Source: Chamaesiphon minutus PCC 6605 (lineage in GTDB: Bacteria; Cyanobacteriota; Cyanobacteriia; Cyanobacteriales; Chamaesiphonaceae). Taken from it: a stretch of DNA of 64,000 nucleotides. The DNA lies in assembly GCF_000317145.1 (NCBI RefSeq), contig NC_019697.1:682001-746000 (forward strand). Reading direction: 5' to 3'. This document shows, piece by piece, positions 18,629 to 27,532 of the stretch. The notes under the pieces were generated by a model. That model saw only the letters and a list, made by a program, of their open reading frames with translations. It was not told where the DNA came from and searched no databases. Numbering within the stretch: position 1 is the stretch's first letter; each line of letters opens with the position of its first letter. Both the position numbers and the translations under genes were made by a program.

Positions 18629-19137
18629 TAACTTAAAGTTGCTTGTTTGAGTTCTCAGTGGGAATGTGAATGTATGGATATTCTAGCTGCGTAATCGCTC
18701 CCATCGTAGCTGGAGCCAACCAAGAACATCCTCCGGTGGTATAGTCCACACTTCGACTCACTTCTCCTCGCCAAGAGGCTACCCCAACGATTTCGCTGAC
18801 GTGCGAGTCACGAAATTTGTCAGCCCATCCACTCATCGCTAAAATTTTGAGCCACAGTTGCCGATCGATGCAATCATTGTGATGGCTGATAATTAATCAT
18901 GCTTTGGTAGAGAGGTACCGATGCCAGAGCCGATTGATGCGGTAGAGATCGACTTCAACTTTAGCCTCACTGCGATTTACACTGCTATTCATCCTCAGCC
19001 ATCCCCCAATTTTGGATCGGTTACTATCTGTCATAGCTATCGATTCACCTCCAGCTCTACACCAATACGATGCAATCTCAAGCTTCAAATAGTCCAATTT
19101 GATTTTTACAGCCGATCCTTTAATATAGTTTCAATTT
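18629..19137 (+). promoter_or_regulatory. kaiA-kaiB intergenic region with the presumed kaiBC promoter
   Basis: These 509 bases contain no gene I can support; the short frames on either strand match nothing. In S. elongatus kaiBC has its own clock-controlled promoter in this interval. The same is expected here. A CGCCAAGAGGCTACCCC motif at 18769-18785 is a degenerate form of a dispersed cyanobacterial repeat also seen near 40128 and 62886. Confidence 0.5.
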
Positions 19138-19452
19138 ATGACTCCACTAATGAAAACTTATGTTTTGAAGCTTTATGTAGCGGGAAATACGCCTAATTCA
19201 GTCAGAGCACTGCGAACTCTAAAGAATATATTAGAAGAGGAGTTTAAAGGCGTATATGCGCTTAAAGTAATTGATGTATTAAAAAATCCCCAACTAGCAG
19301 AAGAGGATAAGATTCTGGCAACACCCACACTATCAAAAGTTCTACCGCCACCAGTACGGAAAATTATTGGCGATTTATCCGATCGCGAAAAAGTATTAAT
19401 TGGCTTGGATCTGCTCTATGAAGAACTATCCGAGCGAGACGGAGATTTTTAG
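19138..19452 (+). CDS. kaiB: Circadian clock protein KaiB
   Basis: A fold-switching clock protein that binds the KaiC CI ring and captures KaiA. The 104 residues include [40 protein letters not shown] and [20 protein letters not shown], close to consensus over the whole length. MTPLM aligns with the MSPLK/MSPRK start of homologs, so ATG 19138 is preferred over the ATG at 19150. It is 86 bases upstream of kaiC and certainly co-transcribed with it. Confidence 0.98.
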   Translation: MTPLMKTYVLKLYVAGNTPNSVRALRTLKNILEEEFKGVYALKVIDVLKNPQLAEEDKILATPTLSKVLPPPVRKIIGDLSDREKVLIGLDLLYEELSERDGDF

Positions 19453-19538
19453 CTCGTTCTAGTCCGATCGTCGAGTGCGGCTCATTAATTTATTAAGTTG
19501 AATCAGTTGTTTAGTTAGAAAATTTTCCAATCTCTGTA

Positions 19539-21092
19539 ATGACCAGTACGAATCAATTATCAGAATTACCGCTAAATCCCCTGGGCGTGCAGAAAATTCG
19601 CACGATGATTGAAGGCTTTGATGACATCTCTCATGGTGGTCTACCTAGTGGTAGAACGACGATTCTCAGTGGCACGTCAGGGACGGGAAAAACCATGCTA
19701 GCCGTCCAATTTATCTATAACGGAATTTACTACTTTGATGAGCCTGGAGTCTTTGTAACCTTTGAAGAATCACCTGCCGATATCATTAAAAACGCCTATA
19801 GTTTCGGTTGGGATCTTCAAAAATTAATCGATGATGGTAAGCTATTTATTCTCGATGCGTCCCCAGATCCTGAAGGCCAAGAAGTAGTCGGTAATTTCGA
19901 TCTCTCGGCGTTAATCGAGCGGATTCAGTATGCGTTTGTCAAGTATAAAGCCAAGCGGGTATCGATCGATTCTGTCACAGCGATCTTTCAACAATATGAT
20001 GCGGCATCGGTAGTAAGACGAGAAATTTTCAGGCTGGTAGCACGACTCAAACAGATGGGTGCAACTACCATTATGACCACCGAGCGCGTCGAAGAGTACG
20101 GCCCTGTGGCGCGATTTGGAGTAGAAGAATTCGTTTCGGATAATGTCGCGATCGTGCGAAATGTCCTCGAAGGCGAGCGGCGGCGGCGGACGATCGAAAT
20201 TCTCAAGCTTAGGGGTACAACACACATGAAGGGCGAGTACCCATTCACGATTACCAACCACGGGATCAATATCTTCCCACTAGGTGCGATGCGGCTCACC
20301 CAAAAGTCATCGAATGTCCGGGTATCATCTGGCGTCAAAGCTTTGGATGCAATGTGCGGTGGTGGCTATTTTAAAGATTCGATTATCTTGGCCACAGGAG
20401 CCACTGGGACGGGCAAAACTCTACTGGTGAGCAAATTTATCCAGGAAGCTTGTTTGGCTGGGGAAAGGGCGATTTTGTTTGCCTATGAGGAGTCGCGAGC
20501 GCAATTATCGCGGAATGCTTCTTCTTGGGGAATTGATTTTGAAGAGTTGGAGCAACAAGGATTGCTAAAAATTCTGTGTACTTATCCTGAGTCGGCTGGA
20601 TTGGAAGATCATTTACAAACAATTAAGTCAGAAATTGCCGACTTTCAACCGGATCGAATCGCGATCGATTCGCTCTCAGCTTTGGCGCGAGGTGTAAGCA
20701 ATAACTCGTTCCGACAGTTCGTAATTGGCGTGACGGGTTATGCCAAGCAAGAAGAAATTACGGGCTTTTTTACCAATACTTCCGACCAGTTTATGGGAGC
20801 CAATTCGATTACGGATTCGCATATTTCGACAATTACTGATACGATTTTGATGCTGCAATATGTCGAGATTCGGGGCGAAATGGCGCGCGCGCTTAATGTC
20901 TTTAAAATGCGCGGTTCGTGGCACGACAAGGGCATTCACGAATATACGATCAGTAAAGATGGAGCGGAAATCAAGGATTCGTTCCGCAACTACGAGGGGA
21001 TTATTAGTGGTTCGCCCAGTCGAATTAGTGTCGATGAAAAATACGAACTATCGCGGATCGTGCGCGGCGTTAGCGATAAATCGATCGAGTAG
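19539..21092 (+). CDS. kaiC: Circadian clock ATPase/kinase KaiC
   Basis: The hexameric core of the clock, with two RecA-like domains. CI has Walker A GTSGTGKT at 45-52 and the catalytic Glu pair 76-77. CII has GATGTGKT at 287-294 and the Glu pair 317-318. The autophosphorylation sites are Ser430 and Thr431 (SHISTIT), equal to S431/T432 of S. elongatus, with Thr425 matching T426. The C-terminal tail carries the A-loop that binds KaiA. At 517 residues it is the standard length. With kaiA, kaiB and rpaA nearby, the oscillator and its output regulator are all in this window. Confidence 0.99.
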   Translation: MTSTNQLSELPLNPLGVQKIRTMIEGFDDISHGGLPSGRTTILSGTSGTGKTMLAVQFIYNGIYYFDEPGVFVTFEESPADIIKNAYSFGWDLQKLIDDGKLFILDASPDPEGQEVVGNFDLSALIERIQYAFVKYKAKRVSIDSVTAIFQQYDAASVVRREIFRLVARLKQMGATTIMTTERVEEYGPVARFGVEEFVSDNVAIVRNVLEGERRRRTIEILKLRGTTHMKGEYPFTITNHGINIFPLGAMRLTQKSSNVRVSSGVKALDAMCGGGYFKDSIILATGATGTGKTLLVSKFIQEACLAGERAILFAYEESRAQLSRNASSWGIDFEELEQQGLLKILCTYPESAGLEDHLQTIKSEIADFQPDRIAIDSLSALARGVSNNSFRQFVIGVTGYAKQEEITGFFTNTSDQFMGANSITDSHISTITDTILMLQYVEIRGEMARALNVFKMRGSWHDKGIHEYTISKDGAEIKDSFRNYEGIISGSPSRISVDEKYELSRIVRGVSDKSIE

Positions 21093-21171
21093 CGTCTCGA
21101 AGAGAAGAGAAACCTCTCTGAAAGATAATCGATCCACTCTAAAAAACTCGGTAAATACGGCTGAAGCTTAT

Positions 21172-21360
21172 CTAGATATTCAGCATCTCGCGTTCCCGAT
21201 GCAAGGGGGAGATTACAATCGATGCGATCGCCTGACGATCTTGGGGATAAATATCCCGATTGTACATAACCAGAATGTGGAAGGTGCGCTCGCGATTGGA
21301 AATCCGTGCGATACCATTGCCTTCATGGGCATCGAGATCGATAATTGCAATTGAGTCAGC
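21172..21360 (-). pseudogene. Histone-deacetylase-family relic
   Basis: The minus frame reads ADSIAIIDLDAHEGNGIAR then RERTFHILVMYNRDIYP and stops at a TAG (21172-21174). IIDLDxHxGNG is the metal-binding core motif of the HDAC/AcuC/acetylpolyamine amidohydrolase family (Asp and His ligands). About 60 residues remain. The N-terminal third is absent beyond an in-frame stop just upstream, and the C-terminal half is missing. I see no start codon in place. It is best taken as a decayed gene. Confidence 0.5.
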
Positions 21361-21856
21361 GGCGGTAAGTTGCCCAGATTAGCGGAGGGTGGCAATCGCG
21401 ATCGCGATAATGTTGTCGGTTGAGAAATCGTCCAACAATTGGAGCTAATAACTCAATGAAATAGTTGAGTGCAGGCAACATTGCTACTTTGCACTCAACT
21501 CCAAAAATACTCCGGGTCTGAATGATAACATTTCTTAAATTATTCTTTGTAACGTTTGAGGTAGAAATTTATTTTGCTCGATCCAATGTATGACAATTCT
21601 CAAGCAAAATAATAATTCAAAATGTTATTTAGAGTACAGATAACCTCGTAAAGGTATGGGTGAATATTAATTTCTCGGTTGAATGCAATTCTCTGAGGAC
21701 TGTGAATTGAGTAACCGAGCGAGATCGTGCTAGTGAAGGTAAATATGTACGTTATTTAAGTCTCAGCCCTTGGCGCGATCGTCACTCCTAGTACTGGAAC
21801 GATCGGAGTTACAATCTCATCGGGTATGCTGAGTTAGGTAAAATTAGATATAAAGA
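21361..21856. other. Non-coding stretch with a perfect 11-bp hairpin
   Basis: No gene is recognised. AGTTGAGTGCA (21463-21473) and TGCACTCAACT (21490-21500) form a perfect 11-bp stem with a 16-base loop. The remainder is AT-rich. The region joins the HDAC-like relic to the recombinase-like gene, so it may be the scar of a lost element. Confidence 0.5.
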
Positions 21857-22216
21857 ATGGAATCCGAAAATTGTCAAGAACTGGAGGTCTGGGAACGGTT
21901 ACAACAGGCGAGAAAAGCAAAAGCAGCTCAGAGTGGCTATGCAGGCTATGGTTCTCCGGCTTTTGGGCAAAGATCGATCGATGGAGAACTAGCCGATAAT
22001 CCTGACGAGCAACAGATTATCGAACTAATTCGCCGTCACCACAAGTCGGGCAAATCTCTTCAACAAGTTGCCGACTGGCTCAACCAAAATGGTCATACAA
22101 CCAAACGAGGACAACAGTGGCAACGGATTTCTGTCAAGCGGGTACTCGATCGTCTCTATGGCAGAATGCCCCGAATTGTCGGGATGGAAGATGCTCAGGC
22201 TAGAGCCAAACAATAA
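21857..22216 (+). CDS. Small recombinase-domain-like protein
   Basis: 119 residues. The segment GYAGYGSPAFGQR followed by EQQIIELIRRHHKSGKSLQQ, VADWLNQNGHTTKRGQQW and VKRVLDRLYG resembles the Recombinase domain of large serine recombinases: the helix-turn-helix region where the LN..G..TKRG.W pattern is typical. The resolvase catalytic domain with its Ser nucleophile is absent, so it cannot recombine DNA itself. It may be a DNA-binding regulator or the conserved remnant of a recombinase. It opens with ATG 21857. Function unknown. Confidence 0.6.
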   Translation: MESENCQELEVWERLQQARKAKAAQSGYAGYGSPAFGQRSIDGELADNPDEQQIIELIRRHHKSGKSLQQVADWLNQNGHTTKRGQQWQRISVKRVLDRLYGRMPRIVGMEDAQARAKQ

Positions 22217-22303
22217 TTAATAGCTGGTTTTAGCGATCGAGACGATTTGATAGACTGGTGCGAACGCGTCGCCTTATTGTCTTTTTTTGTTAGCTCTGAC
22301 ATT

Positions 22304-23473
22304 ATGACCGCCTCTTTCGATAATTCGCTTGGTACGCCGCCGTTGGCTGAGGCGATCGATCGGCAGCCGCTGACCGTCTCGCCCCACACTCGTGTCATCG
22401 ATGCGGTCAAACTCATGTATGAGACTGCCGAGCGCAGTCATGCATTATTGGATAGCTCAATCGATCGATCCGTCGATGCAATGTGGAGTGCGCGTTCTAG
22501 CTGTGTATTGGTGATGCAGGAAGAACGATTGGTGGGCATTTTTACCGAACGCGATTTGGTACAGTTGAGTGCATCGGGAATCGACATGCAGACTACACAG
22601 GTGCGCGAGGTGATGCACCATCCCGTCCTCACTATGTCCGAGCGCGATTTGCACAACGTTTTCGCCGCACTATTTTTGTTTCGTCGCCATCGGATTCGGC
22701 ATTTACCGATCGTAGACGAGAGACAACAACTCGTTGGTGTCGTCTCCCTCGATAGCATTCGTCACATTGTCCGACCGACAAATTTGCTCAAAATCCGCCG
22801 TGTCGCTGAAGTCATGACCGATCGAGTAACGACGGCACCACCCGATGCAGTCGCGATCGAATTGGTAGAATTAATGGCGGTGGGTCAAATTAGCTGTGTT
22901 GTCATCGTCCAACCAGTTGCAGGCGAAGATGATGAAATCCAGCGACCTGTTGGTATTGTCACCGAGCGAGATGTCGTGCGGTTTCAGGCCATGGGATTGA
23001 ACCTCTATACTACTACCGCACGCGCCGTGATGAGTACGCCGCTATTTGTCCTGAGTCCAGAAGACTCGTTGTGGACTGCTCACCAAGAAATGGAGCAAAG
23101 GCAGATTCGACGGCTAGTCGTGTCGTGGAATTGGGGCAAACAATTGGGACTGGTGACTCAGACGAGTATCCTGCGCGTTTTCGATCCGATCGAGATGCAC
23201 AATGCGATCGAAATCCTCCAACATGCGATTCAACAATTAGGTCTAGATCTCGATCGAGTACTGACACAGACGATCGACCCCGATACTCATCTTAGGGCCT
23301 CTACTCACGCTCCCGAACAGCCAGAAATACCGAATTTGAAAGTATTTTTGAATGCTTTAGAGCACGATATCGAACATCTAGTCGATCGTCCCGAACTTGC
23401 CGTAGCAGCGCGTCAATCTACACTAGCTAAGATCTTGTCAGATCTGCAACAGTTTCGGCATTTACTTTCATAG
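22304..23473 (+). CDS. Four-CBS-domain protein
   Basis: 389 residues with two CBS pairs. Repeats are recognisable by CVLVMQEERLVGIFTERDLVQL, IRHLPIVDERQQLVGVVSLD, the RVAEVMTDRVTTAPPD start of the third, VGIVTERDVVRFQAMG, and RRLVVSWNWGKQLGLVTQTS. CBS pairs bind adenine nucleotides and act as energy or second-messenger sensors. There is no attached enzyme domain, although in cyanobacteria similar modules are found on sensor kinases. I start at ATG 22304, since the upstream TTG at 22247 would add a non-conserved lead. Confidence 0.85.
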   Translation: MTASFDNSLGTPPLAEAIDRQPLTVSPHTRVIDAVKLMYETAERSHALLDSSIDRSVDAMWSARSSCVLVMQEERLVGIFTERDLVQLSASGIDMQTTQVREVMHHPVLTMSERDLHNVFAALFLFRRHRIRHLPIVDERQQLVGVVSLDSIRHIVRPTNLLKIRRVAEVMTDRVTTAPPDAVAIELVELMAVGQISCVVIVQPVAGEDDEIQRPVGIVTERDVVRFQAMGLNLYTTTARAVMSTPLFVLSPEDSLWTAHQEMEQRQIRRLVVSWNWGKQLGLVTQTSILRVFDPIEMHNAIEILQHAIQQLGLDLDRVLTQTIDPDTHLRASTHAPEQPEIPNLKVFLNALEHDIEHLVDRPELAVAARQSTLAKILSDLQQFRHLLS

Positions 23474-23531
23474 TGTTGATACATAAAAGCAAGAAGATAT
23501 ATTCAATTGAATGCGATAACCAGTCTGATAT

Positions 23532-24314
23532 CTAGCTGCCGTTATTTTTACGTGCGACCTTGCTAGCCGTGCGTAAAATTTGCCCTGCTAAAATAGCCGC
23601 ACCGAAACCATTGTCGATATTGACGACACCGATTCCCGCCGCACAAGAATTGAGCATCGTCAGTAACGCCGAGATGCCACCGAAGCTCGCGCCGTAGCCG
23701 ATACTAGTGGGTACGGCAATGACGGGACAATCGGCTAAACCAGCAACGACGCTGGGTAAAGCTCCTTCCATCCCCGCCACGACAATTAACACATCCGCAT
23801 CGTCGATGACATGACGATTGGTTAGCAGCCGCTGAATGCCTGCAACGCCAACATCCCATAATTTTTCGATTTGAAAACCACACAGACTAGCCGTACAAGC
23901 TGCTTCCTCAGCTACGGGTAAATCGGCTGTGCCAGCGGTGAGAATGGTAATTTTGCCCTGGTGTATGGGTGTATATTTTGGGGGCGTTAGAGCGCAAATT
24001 TGCGCCGTTTGGTAATAGATTAAGTCGGGGATCGCCTGCTGGAGTTCGGCATAGACGACGGGAGTAATCCGCGTTGCCATGACTACCGACTGTCGTTGGC
24101 GCATGACGCGGATAATTTCAATAATTTGAGATGGTGTTTTGCCCAAACCCCAGATCACTTCTGGAAAACCCGTCCGCTGTTGTCGATCGAAATCGATTTT
24201 CGCAAAGTCATCGATCGATTCGTAGCCCAGCGATTGAATTTTCGCTCCTGCTACTTCAGGAGTAATTGCGCCAGCAGCAACGGCTGTAAGTAAGGCTTGA
24301 AGCGATTCTGACAT
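23532..24314 (-). CDS. larB: Pyridinium-3,5-biscarboxylic acid mononucleotide synthase LarB
   Basis: LarB carboxylates and hydrolyses nicotinic acid adenine dinucleotide in the first step of nickel-pincer nucleotide synthesis, the cofactor of lactate racemase and related enzymes. The 260 residues show the N-terminal IxSLGYESIDDFAKIDFDRQ motif and the PurE-like core: ILTAGTADLPVAEEA, VVAGMEGALPSVVAGL and PVIAVPTSIGYG. No larC or larE is in the window, as is common in cyanobacteria, where larB is scattered. Confidence 0.92.
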   Translation of the reverse strand: MSESLQALLTAVAAGAITPEVAGAKIQSLGYESIDDFAKIDFDRQQRTGFPEVIWGLGKTPSQIIEIIRVMRQRQSVVMATRITPVVYAELQQAIPDLIYYQTAQICALTPPKYTPIHQGKITILTAGTADLPVAEEAACTASLCGFQIEKLWDVGVAGIQRLLTNRHVIDDADVLIVVAGMEGALPSVVAGLADCPVIAVPTSIGYGASFGGISALLTMLNSCAAGIGVVNIDNGFGAAILAGQILRTASKVARKNNGS

Positions 24315-24660
24315 AATCGAAGATAGTTACCGTACATGAAAAGATGCTATCTCTAGATTATCAGCAGGATCGCTCAGATCTTTCTCAGTTTAAATATTTT
24401 AGTGCTTAGTTTCGACTCAGGGTACCCACAAGCGACGCATCGAACGGGAGGTTCCCTCCCGTTTGTGTGCGTCAGCGGCTCGCATAATCCGGGAGGTTTC
24501 CTCCCGGATTATGCGAGACAAGACAAGACAGGGGCATCCCTACACAATTAATCTGTGGGAGTGCCCCTGTCTTATCTTCACGCACATAACAAATCACTAT
24601 CCACTATACACTGCCTCCCGAAGCTTGCGTGCCGCTGAGGCGGCGGTCGCAGACGTGAGC
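24315..24660. repeat. Cluster of three strong hairpins between larB and an exported-protein gene
   Basis: Hairpin 1: AACGGGAGG (24443-24451) with CCTCCCGTT (24455-24463), extended by GACGCA/TGCGTC. Hairpin 2: a perfect 18-bp stem, 24479-24496 with 24500-24517, loop TTT. Hairpin 3: AAGACAGGGGCA (24525-24536) with TGCCCCTGTCTT (24562-24573). All lie in the 346-base gap downstream of the exported protein (minus strand) and upstream of larB. They could terminate that gene or be REP-like mobile repeats; hairpins 1 and 2 share the GGGAGG/CCTCCC core. Confidence 0.8.
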
Positions 24661-25131
24661 TTACCCAGTATATCCACACGATTTTGCGCTGGTAGGTTTG
24701 GTGATAAAGTTCGCAATCTTCCAAACGCGATCGCCTTTTTTGACGCTATTAGCCAGAATTGTCGGTTGTTGAGCTTGGGGCATCTGCACGCCTTGAATTT
24801 CGACGACATCGCGGACTTTAACTTTTAGGTTCTGCTTGTTGAGAGCTTTTTCCGCACCCAAGTACACGGATTTGACTTCGCCGCTATCGGTTTTCACTCG
24901 TGCCCACGTTACCACTTGTTTGGCTGCAATTGGCTGATTTTTATCGTTGTGTTCGATCGCGACGACTCGACCTTTAACAGTAGTAACTGTTTGCGGATCT
25001 ACACTCGGTCGTGCGGCAACTTCTCTCGACCAACACCCACGCGTAGGTGTTGGAGCCTCAGCTCGAACTTCACCCGGAGCCATAAAACCCATGGATGCGA
25101 CCAACAATAGTGCCATCGTCATTCGTTTCAT
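24661..25131 (-). CDS. Exported protein of unknown function
   Basis: 156 residues from the ATG at 25131. That start gives a clean signal peptide (MKRMTMALLLVASMGFM to VRAEA); an upstream ATG at 25191 would add 20 residues in front of it. The mature part has a beta-rich central region, VTTVKGRVVAIEHNDKNQ, VVTWARVKTDSGEVKSVYLG, and VRDVVEIQGVQM, resembling an OB-like or DNA/RNA-binding periplasmic barrel. This is only a pattern. It ends SAKSCGYTG, with a free Cys pair partner possible in GCWSRE. I do not recognise the family. The stop is followed by a hairpin cluster. Confidence 0.65.
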   Translation of the reverse strand: MKRMTMALLLVASMGFMAPGEVRAEAPTPTRGCWSREVAARPSVDPQTVTTVKGRVVAIEHNDKNQPIAAKQVVTWARVKTDSGEVKSVYLGAEKALNKQNLKVKVRDVVEIQGVQMPQAQQPTILANSVKKGDRVWKIANFITKPTSAKSCGYTG

Positions 25132-25390
25132 CTTTGCTGCCCCCGATCGATTCTCGATCGCTGTAATATCAATTATGTAATTAAATTTCAACCGCTCCCT
25201 CTACCGAGCGGTCTACTCGCAATCGGGCAGACAGATTTCTACCTAATTACTACCATTAAACCAGATAATTGTGAAGGAATTGTGAGGATGGTGGGAGCGG
25301 GGAGTTGGTAAAGCTGGGAAGTGAGGATCGGATTTCCTAATCCACAATCCACAATCCAAAATGGTATCAGATCGGCAATGCCCAGTTATT

Positions 25391-26269
25391 TTAATGCCTG
25401 ATACCTAATATCATTCCCAAGAGTAGCCCAAAACCGATCCAAACATTTTCGCGAAACATTTGGGGATAAAAAGTAGGTGGAATGGTCGGTTTCTTGAGGC
25501 GGAGATATTGCCACAACCACAAACCAGCAGACATGCCCAGCGTTAGCCAAAAGATCGAACCCAAGCCCATAATGTGTCCCATGTAGCCCAGCAAACCCAC
25601 AGTCAGCGCATAAAAGATCGCGATCGCTTCGGCGACGTATTTACCAAAAAATAGCGCACTCGAATTGACCCCAATTCGGAGATCGTCATCGCGATCGGAC
25701 ATTGCATACACCGTATCGAATCCCAACGTCCAAAAAATTGTCGCTCCCCACAGGTACCACGTCGGAGTAGCCAGACTCGCTGCCACCATCGACCAACTAA
25801 TCAATACCGCAAATCCCCACGCGATCGACAGTACCAATTGCGGCACGGGAAAAACACGTTTCGCCCCTGGATAGAGCAAGATGACAGGGACTGCGGCGAC
25901 ACACAGCCAAAAAGTAAGCGGATTGAGATAAGCCGCCAACAGTGCCGCACAAATCAGTGAGACAATTAACACGCCAATGCCAGTCGCGATCGACAGTGAC
26001 TTAGCTGCGAGGGGACGATTTTTGGTACGCTCGACATGCGGATCGATATTCCGATCCCACAAATCGTTAACCACACAGCCAGCCGCACTAGTCGCCAAGG
26101 TGCCCAAAACCACCACGCCCAGTAATGGCAGCGGTGGATTGCCTTTAGCCGCCAAGCACAATCCCCACAAAGCAGGAATCATCAAAATTAATCTACCAGC
26201 AGGCTTATCCCAACGTAAGAGACGGAAGACGGTTAGCCAGGTAGGTTGCTTGGGGGGAATAGTTGTCAT
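25391..26269 (-). CDS. ubiA: 4-hydroxybenzoate polyprenyltransferase (plastoquinone pathway)
   Basis: An integral membrane prenyltransferase that attaches a solanesyl-type chain to 4-hydroxybenzoate, the first membrane step of cyanobacterial plastoquinone synthesis. The 292 residues have eight to nine hydrophobic segments. The two Mg-diphosphate motifs are NDLWDRNIDPHVERTKNRP and SDRDDD. Length and motifs are standard. The ATG is directly followed upstream by tandem GGATGGGT repeats. Confidence 0.94.
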   Translation of the reverse strand: MTTIPPKQPTWLTVFRLLRWDKPAGRLILMIPALWGLCLAAKGNPPLPLLGVVVLGTLATSAAGCVVNDLWDRNIDPHVERTKNRPLAAKSLSIATGIGVLIVSLICAALLAAYLNPLTFWLCVAAVPVILLYPGAKRVFPVPQLVLSIAWGFAVLISWSMVAASLATPTWYLWGATIFWTLGFDTVYAMSDRDDDLRIGVNSSALFFGKYVAEAIAIFYALTVGLLGYMGHIMGLGSIFWLTLGMSAGLWLWQYLRLKKPTIPPTFYPQMFRENVWIGFGLLLGMILGIRH

Positions 26270-26384
26270 GGATGGGTGGATGGGTGGATGGGTGGATGGG
26301 TGGATGGGTAATGGGTGGAACGCAGTTCCAAAGCCTAAAGCCTAAAGCCTAAAGCCTAAAGCCTAAAGCCTAAAACCTAAAACC
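26270..26384. repeat. Tandem GGATGGGT octamers and AAGCCTA heptamers
   Basis: About five GGATGGGT units fill 26270-26312, touching the ubiA start codon. AAGCCTA units (about seven, the last ones AAACCTA) fill 26331-26384. The second array is the same heptamer as the array upstream of ilvH (16693-16731). These are STRR-type repeats and not CRISPR, since there are no spacers. Confidence 0.85.
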
Positions 26385-26547
26385 AACCCAACTATCTATT
26401 ATCAACCAGTCACTATGACGTAATATGGATAAATATCAAAAAAAACTCGCGCCACTCGATACAGTTGCGTATAATCTTTACAGAAAGCTTTGTTTCGCTA
26501 GATATTGTTAACAAACTTTTCAGACATTTACACTAAATTACTCGAAC

Positions 26548-27279
26548 ATGCCTCGAATACTAGTCATCGATGATGATGCAGCGATCGCTGAAATAGTCTG
26601 TATTAACCTCGAAATGGCTGGATATGAGGTGAATCAGTCGCCTGACGGTATTCAAGGTCAGGCAATGGCGATCCAAATCCAGCCTGATTTGATCGTGTTA
26701 GATTTGATGTTGCCCAAAGTTGATGGTTATACCGTTTGCCAAAGGTTGCGTCGTGACGAGCGCACTTCCGATATTCCAATCCTGATGTTGACAGCTCTGA
26801 GTCAAACCCAGAATAAGGTCGAAGGGTTTAATGCTGGCGCGGATGACTATCTGACTAAACCGTTTGAAATCGAGGAATTGTTGGCGCGCGTCCGCGCGCT
26901 GCTGCGGCGAACGGATCGGATTCCGCAAGCCGCCAAACACAGCGAAATTCTCAATTATGGGGAGCTGACGTTAGTCCCGGAAAGGTTTGAGGCGATTTGG
27001 CGCGGCGCGACGATCAAGCTCACGCACCTGGAATTCGAGCTGTTACACTGTCTGCTCCAGCGACACGGGCAAACTGTGTCGCCGAGCGACATTCTCCGCG
27101 AGGTATGGGGTTACGATCCGGATGACGATATCGAGACAATTCGCGTCCACATCCGCCACCTGCGTACTAAGATGGAACCAGATCCGCGTCGTCCGAAGTA
27201 TATTAAGACGATCTACGGTGCGGGTTATTGTCTGGAGCTACAAAACGATCGAGAGGAAGAGAAAAGTTCTGTGAGTTAA
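26548..27279 (+). CDS. rpaA: Response regulator RpaA (circadian output, OmpR family)
   Basis: RpaA is phosphorylated by SasA under KaiC control and drives dusk-phase transcription. The receiver (1-120) has Asp52 in [11 protein letters not shown], the acidic DDD at 8-10 and Lys104 in TKPFE. The winged-helix domain carries the nearly invariant RpaA sequence [20 protein letters not shown], then [20 protein letters not shown]. The segment [16 protein letters not shown] in the linker is typical of RpaA rather than RpaB. The 243 residues match the family. It lies about 5.5 kb from kaiC on the same strand. Confidence 0.93.
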   Translation: MPRILVIDDDAAIAEIVCINLEMAGYEVNQSPDGIQGQAMAIQIQPDLIVLDLMLPKVDGYTVCQRLRRDERTSDIPILMLTALSQTQNKVEGFNAGADDYLTKPFEIEELLARVRALLRRTDRIPQAAKHSEILNYGELTLVPERFEAIWRGATIKLTHLEFELLHCLLQRHGQTVSPSDILREVWGYDPDDDIETIRVHIRHLRTKMEPDPRRPKYIKTIYGAGYCLELQNDREEEKSSVS

Positions 27280-27300
27280 TATTGCCACCTTGGGGACACA

Positions 27301-27375
27301 ACGACTGGAAGTCGTTACTGATGTTGCAAAGTCCGCCTTCGCGGACTAAATCTCAAGGTGTTTTAACGGATTCTG
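27301..27375. repeat. Single-arm copy of the dispersed palindromic repeat
   Basis: The sequence acgactggaagtcgttactg then TGCAAAGTCCGCCTTCGCGGACT matches one arm and flank of the element at 3290-3397 with a few differences. AGTCCGC and GCGGACT form a small hairpin. It lies just after the rpaA stop and could terminate it. Confidence 0.7.
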
Positions 27376-27532
27376 GTAACTGCTGTATTTGATGATTTTA
27401 TGCCTGCTGACAGATTTACCGATCGTTGGTAGGAATTCTTTTACTTTAACTTTTAGCAGAGAGGATCGATCGACTCAAGACTTTATTTGAGCGATCGTAA
27501 ACTAGCTAGTTTACCAGCCAGTTTCTTCAAGA

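Noticed and set aside
18633-18836. 67-codon minus-strand frame between kaiA and kaiB
   Set aside because: No family match, contains a dispersed-repeat sequence and lies in the expected promoter region of kaiBC.
20860-21354. A 164-codon plus-strand frame running from kaiC into the spacer
   Set aside because: Its first half overlaps kaiC in another frame and its second half covers the HDAC-like relic on the opposite strand. No recognisable protein.
26270-26384. Repeat arrays that could be mistaken for CRISPR
   Set aside because: Units are 7-8 bases and directly adjoining, with no spacers of constant length and no cas genes in the window.
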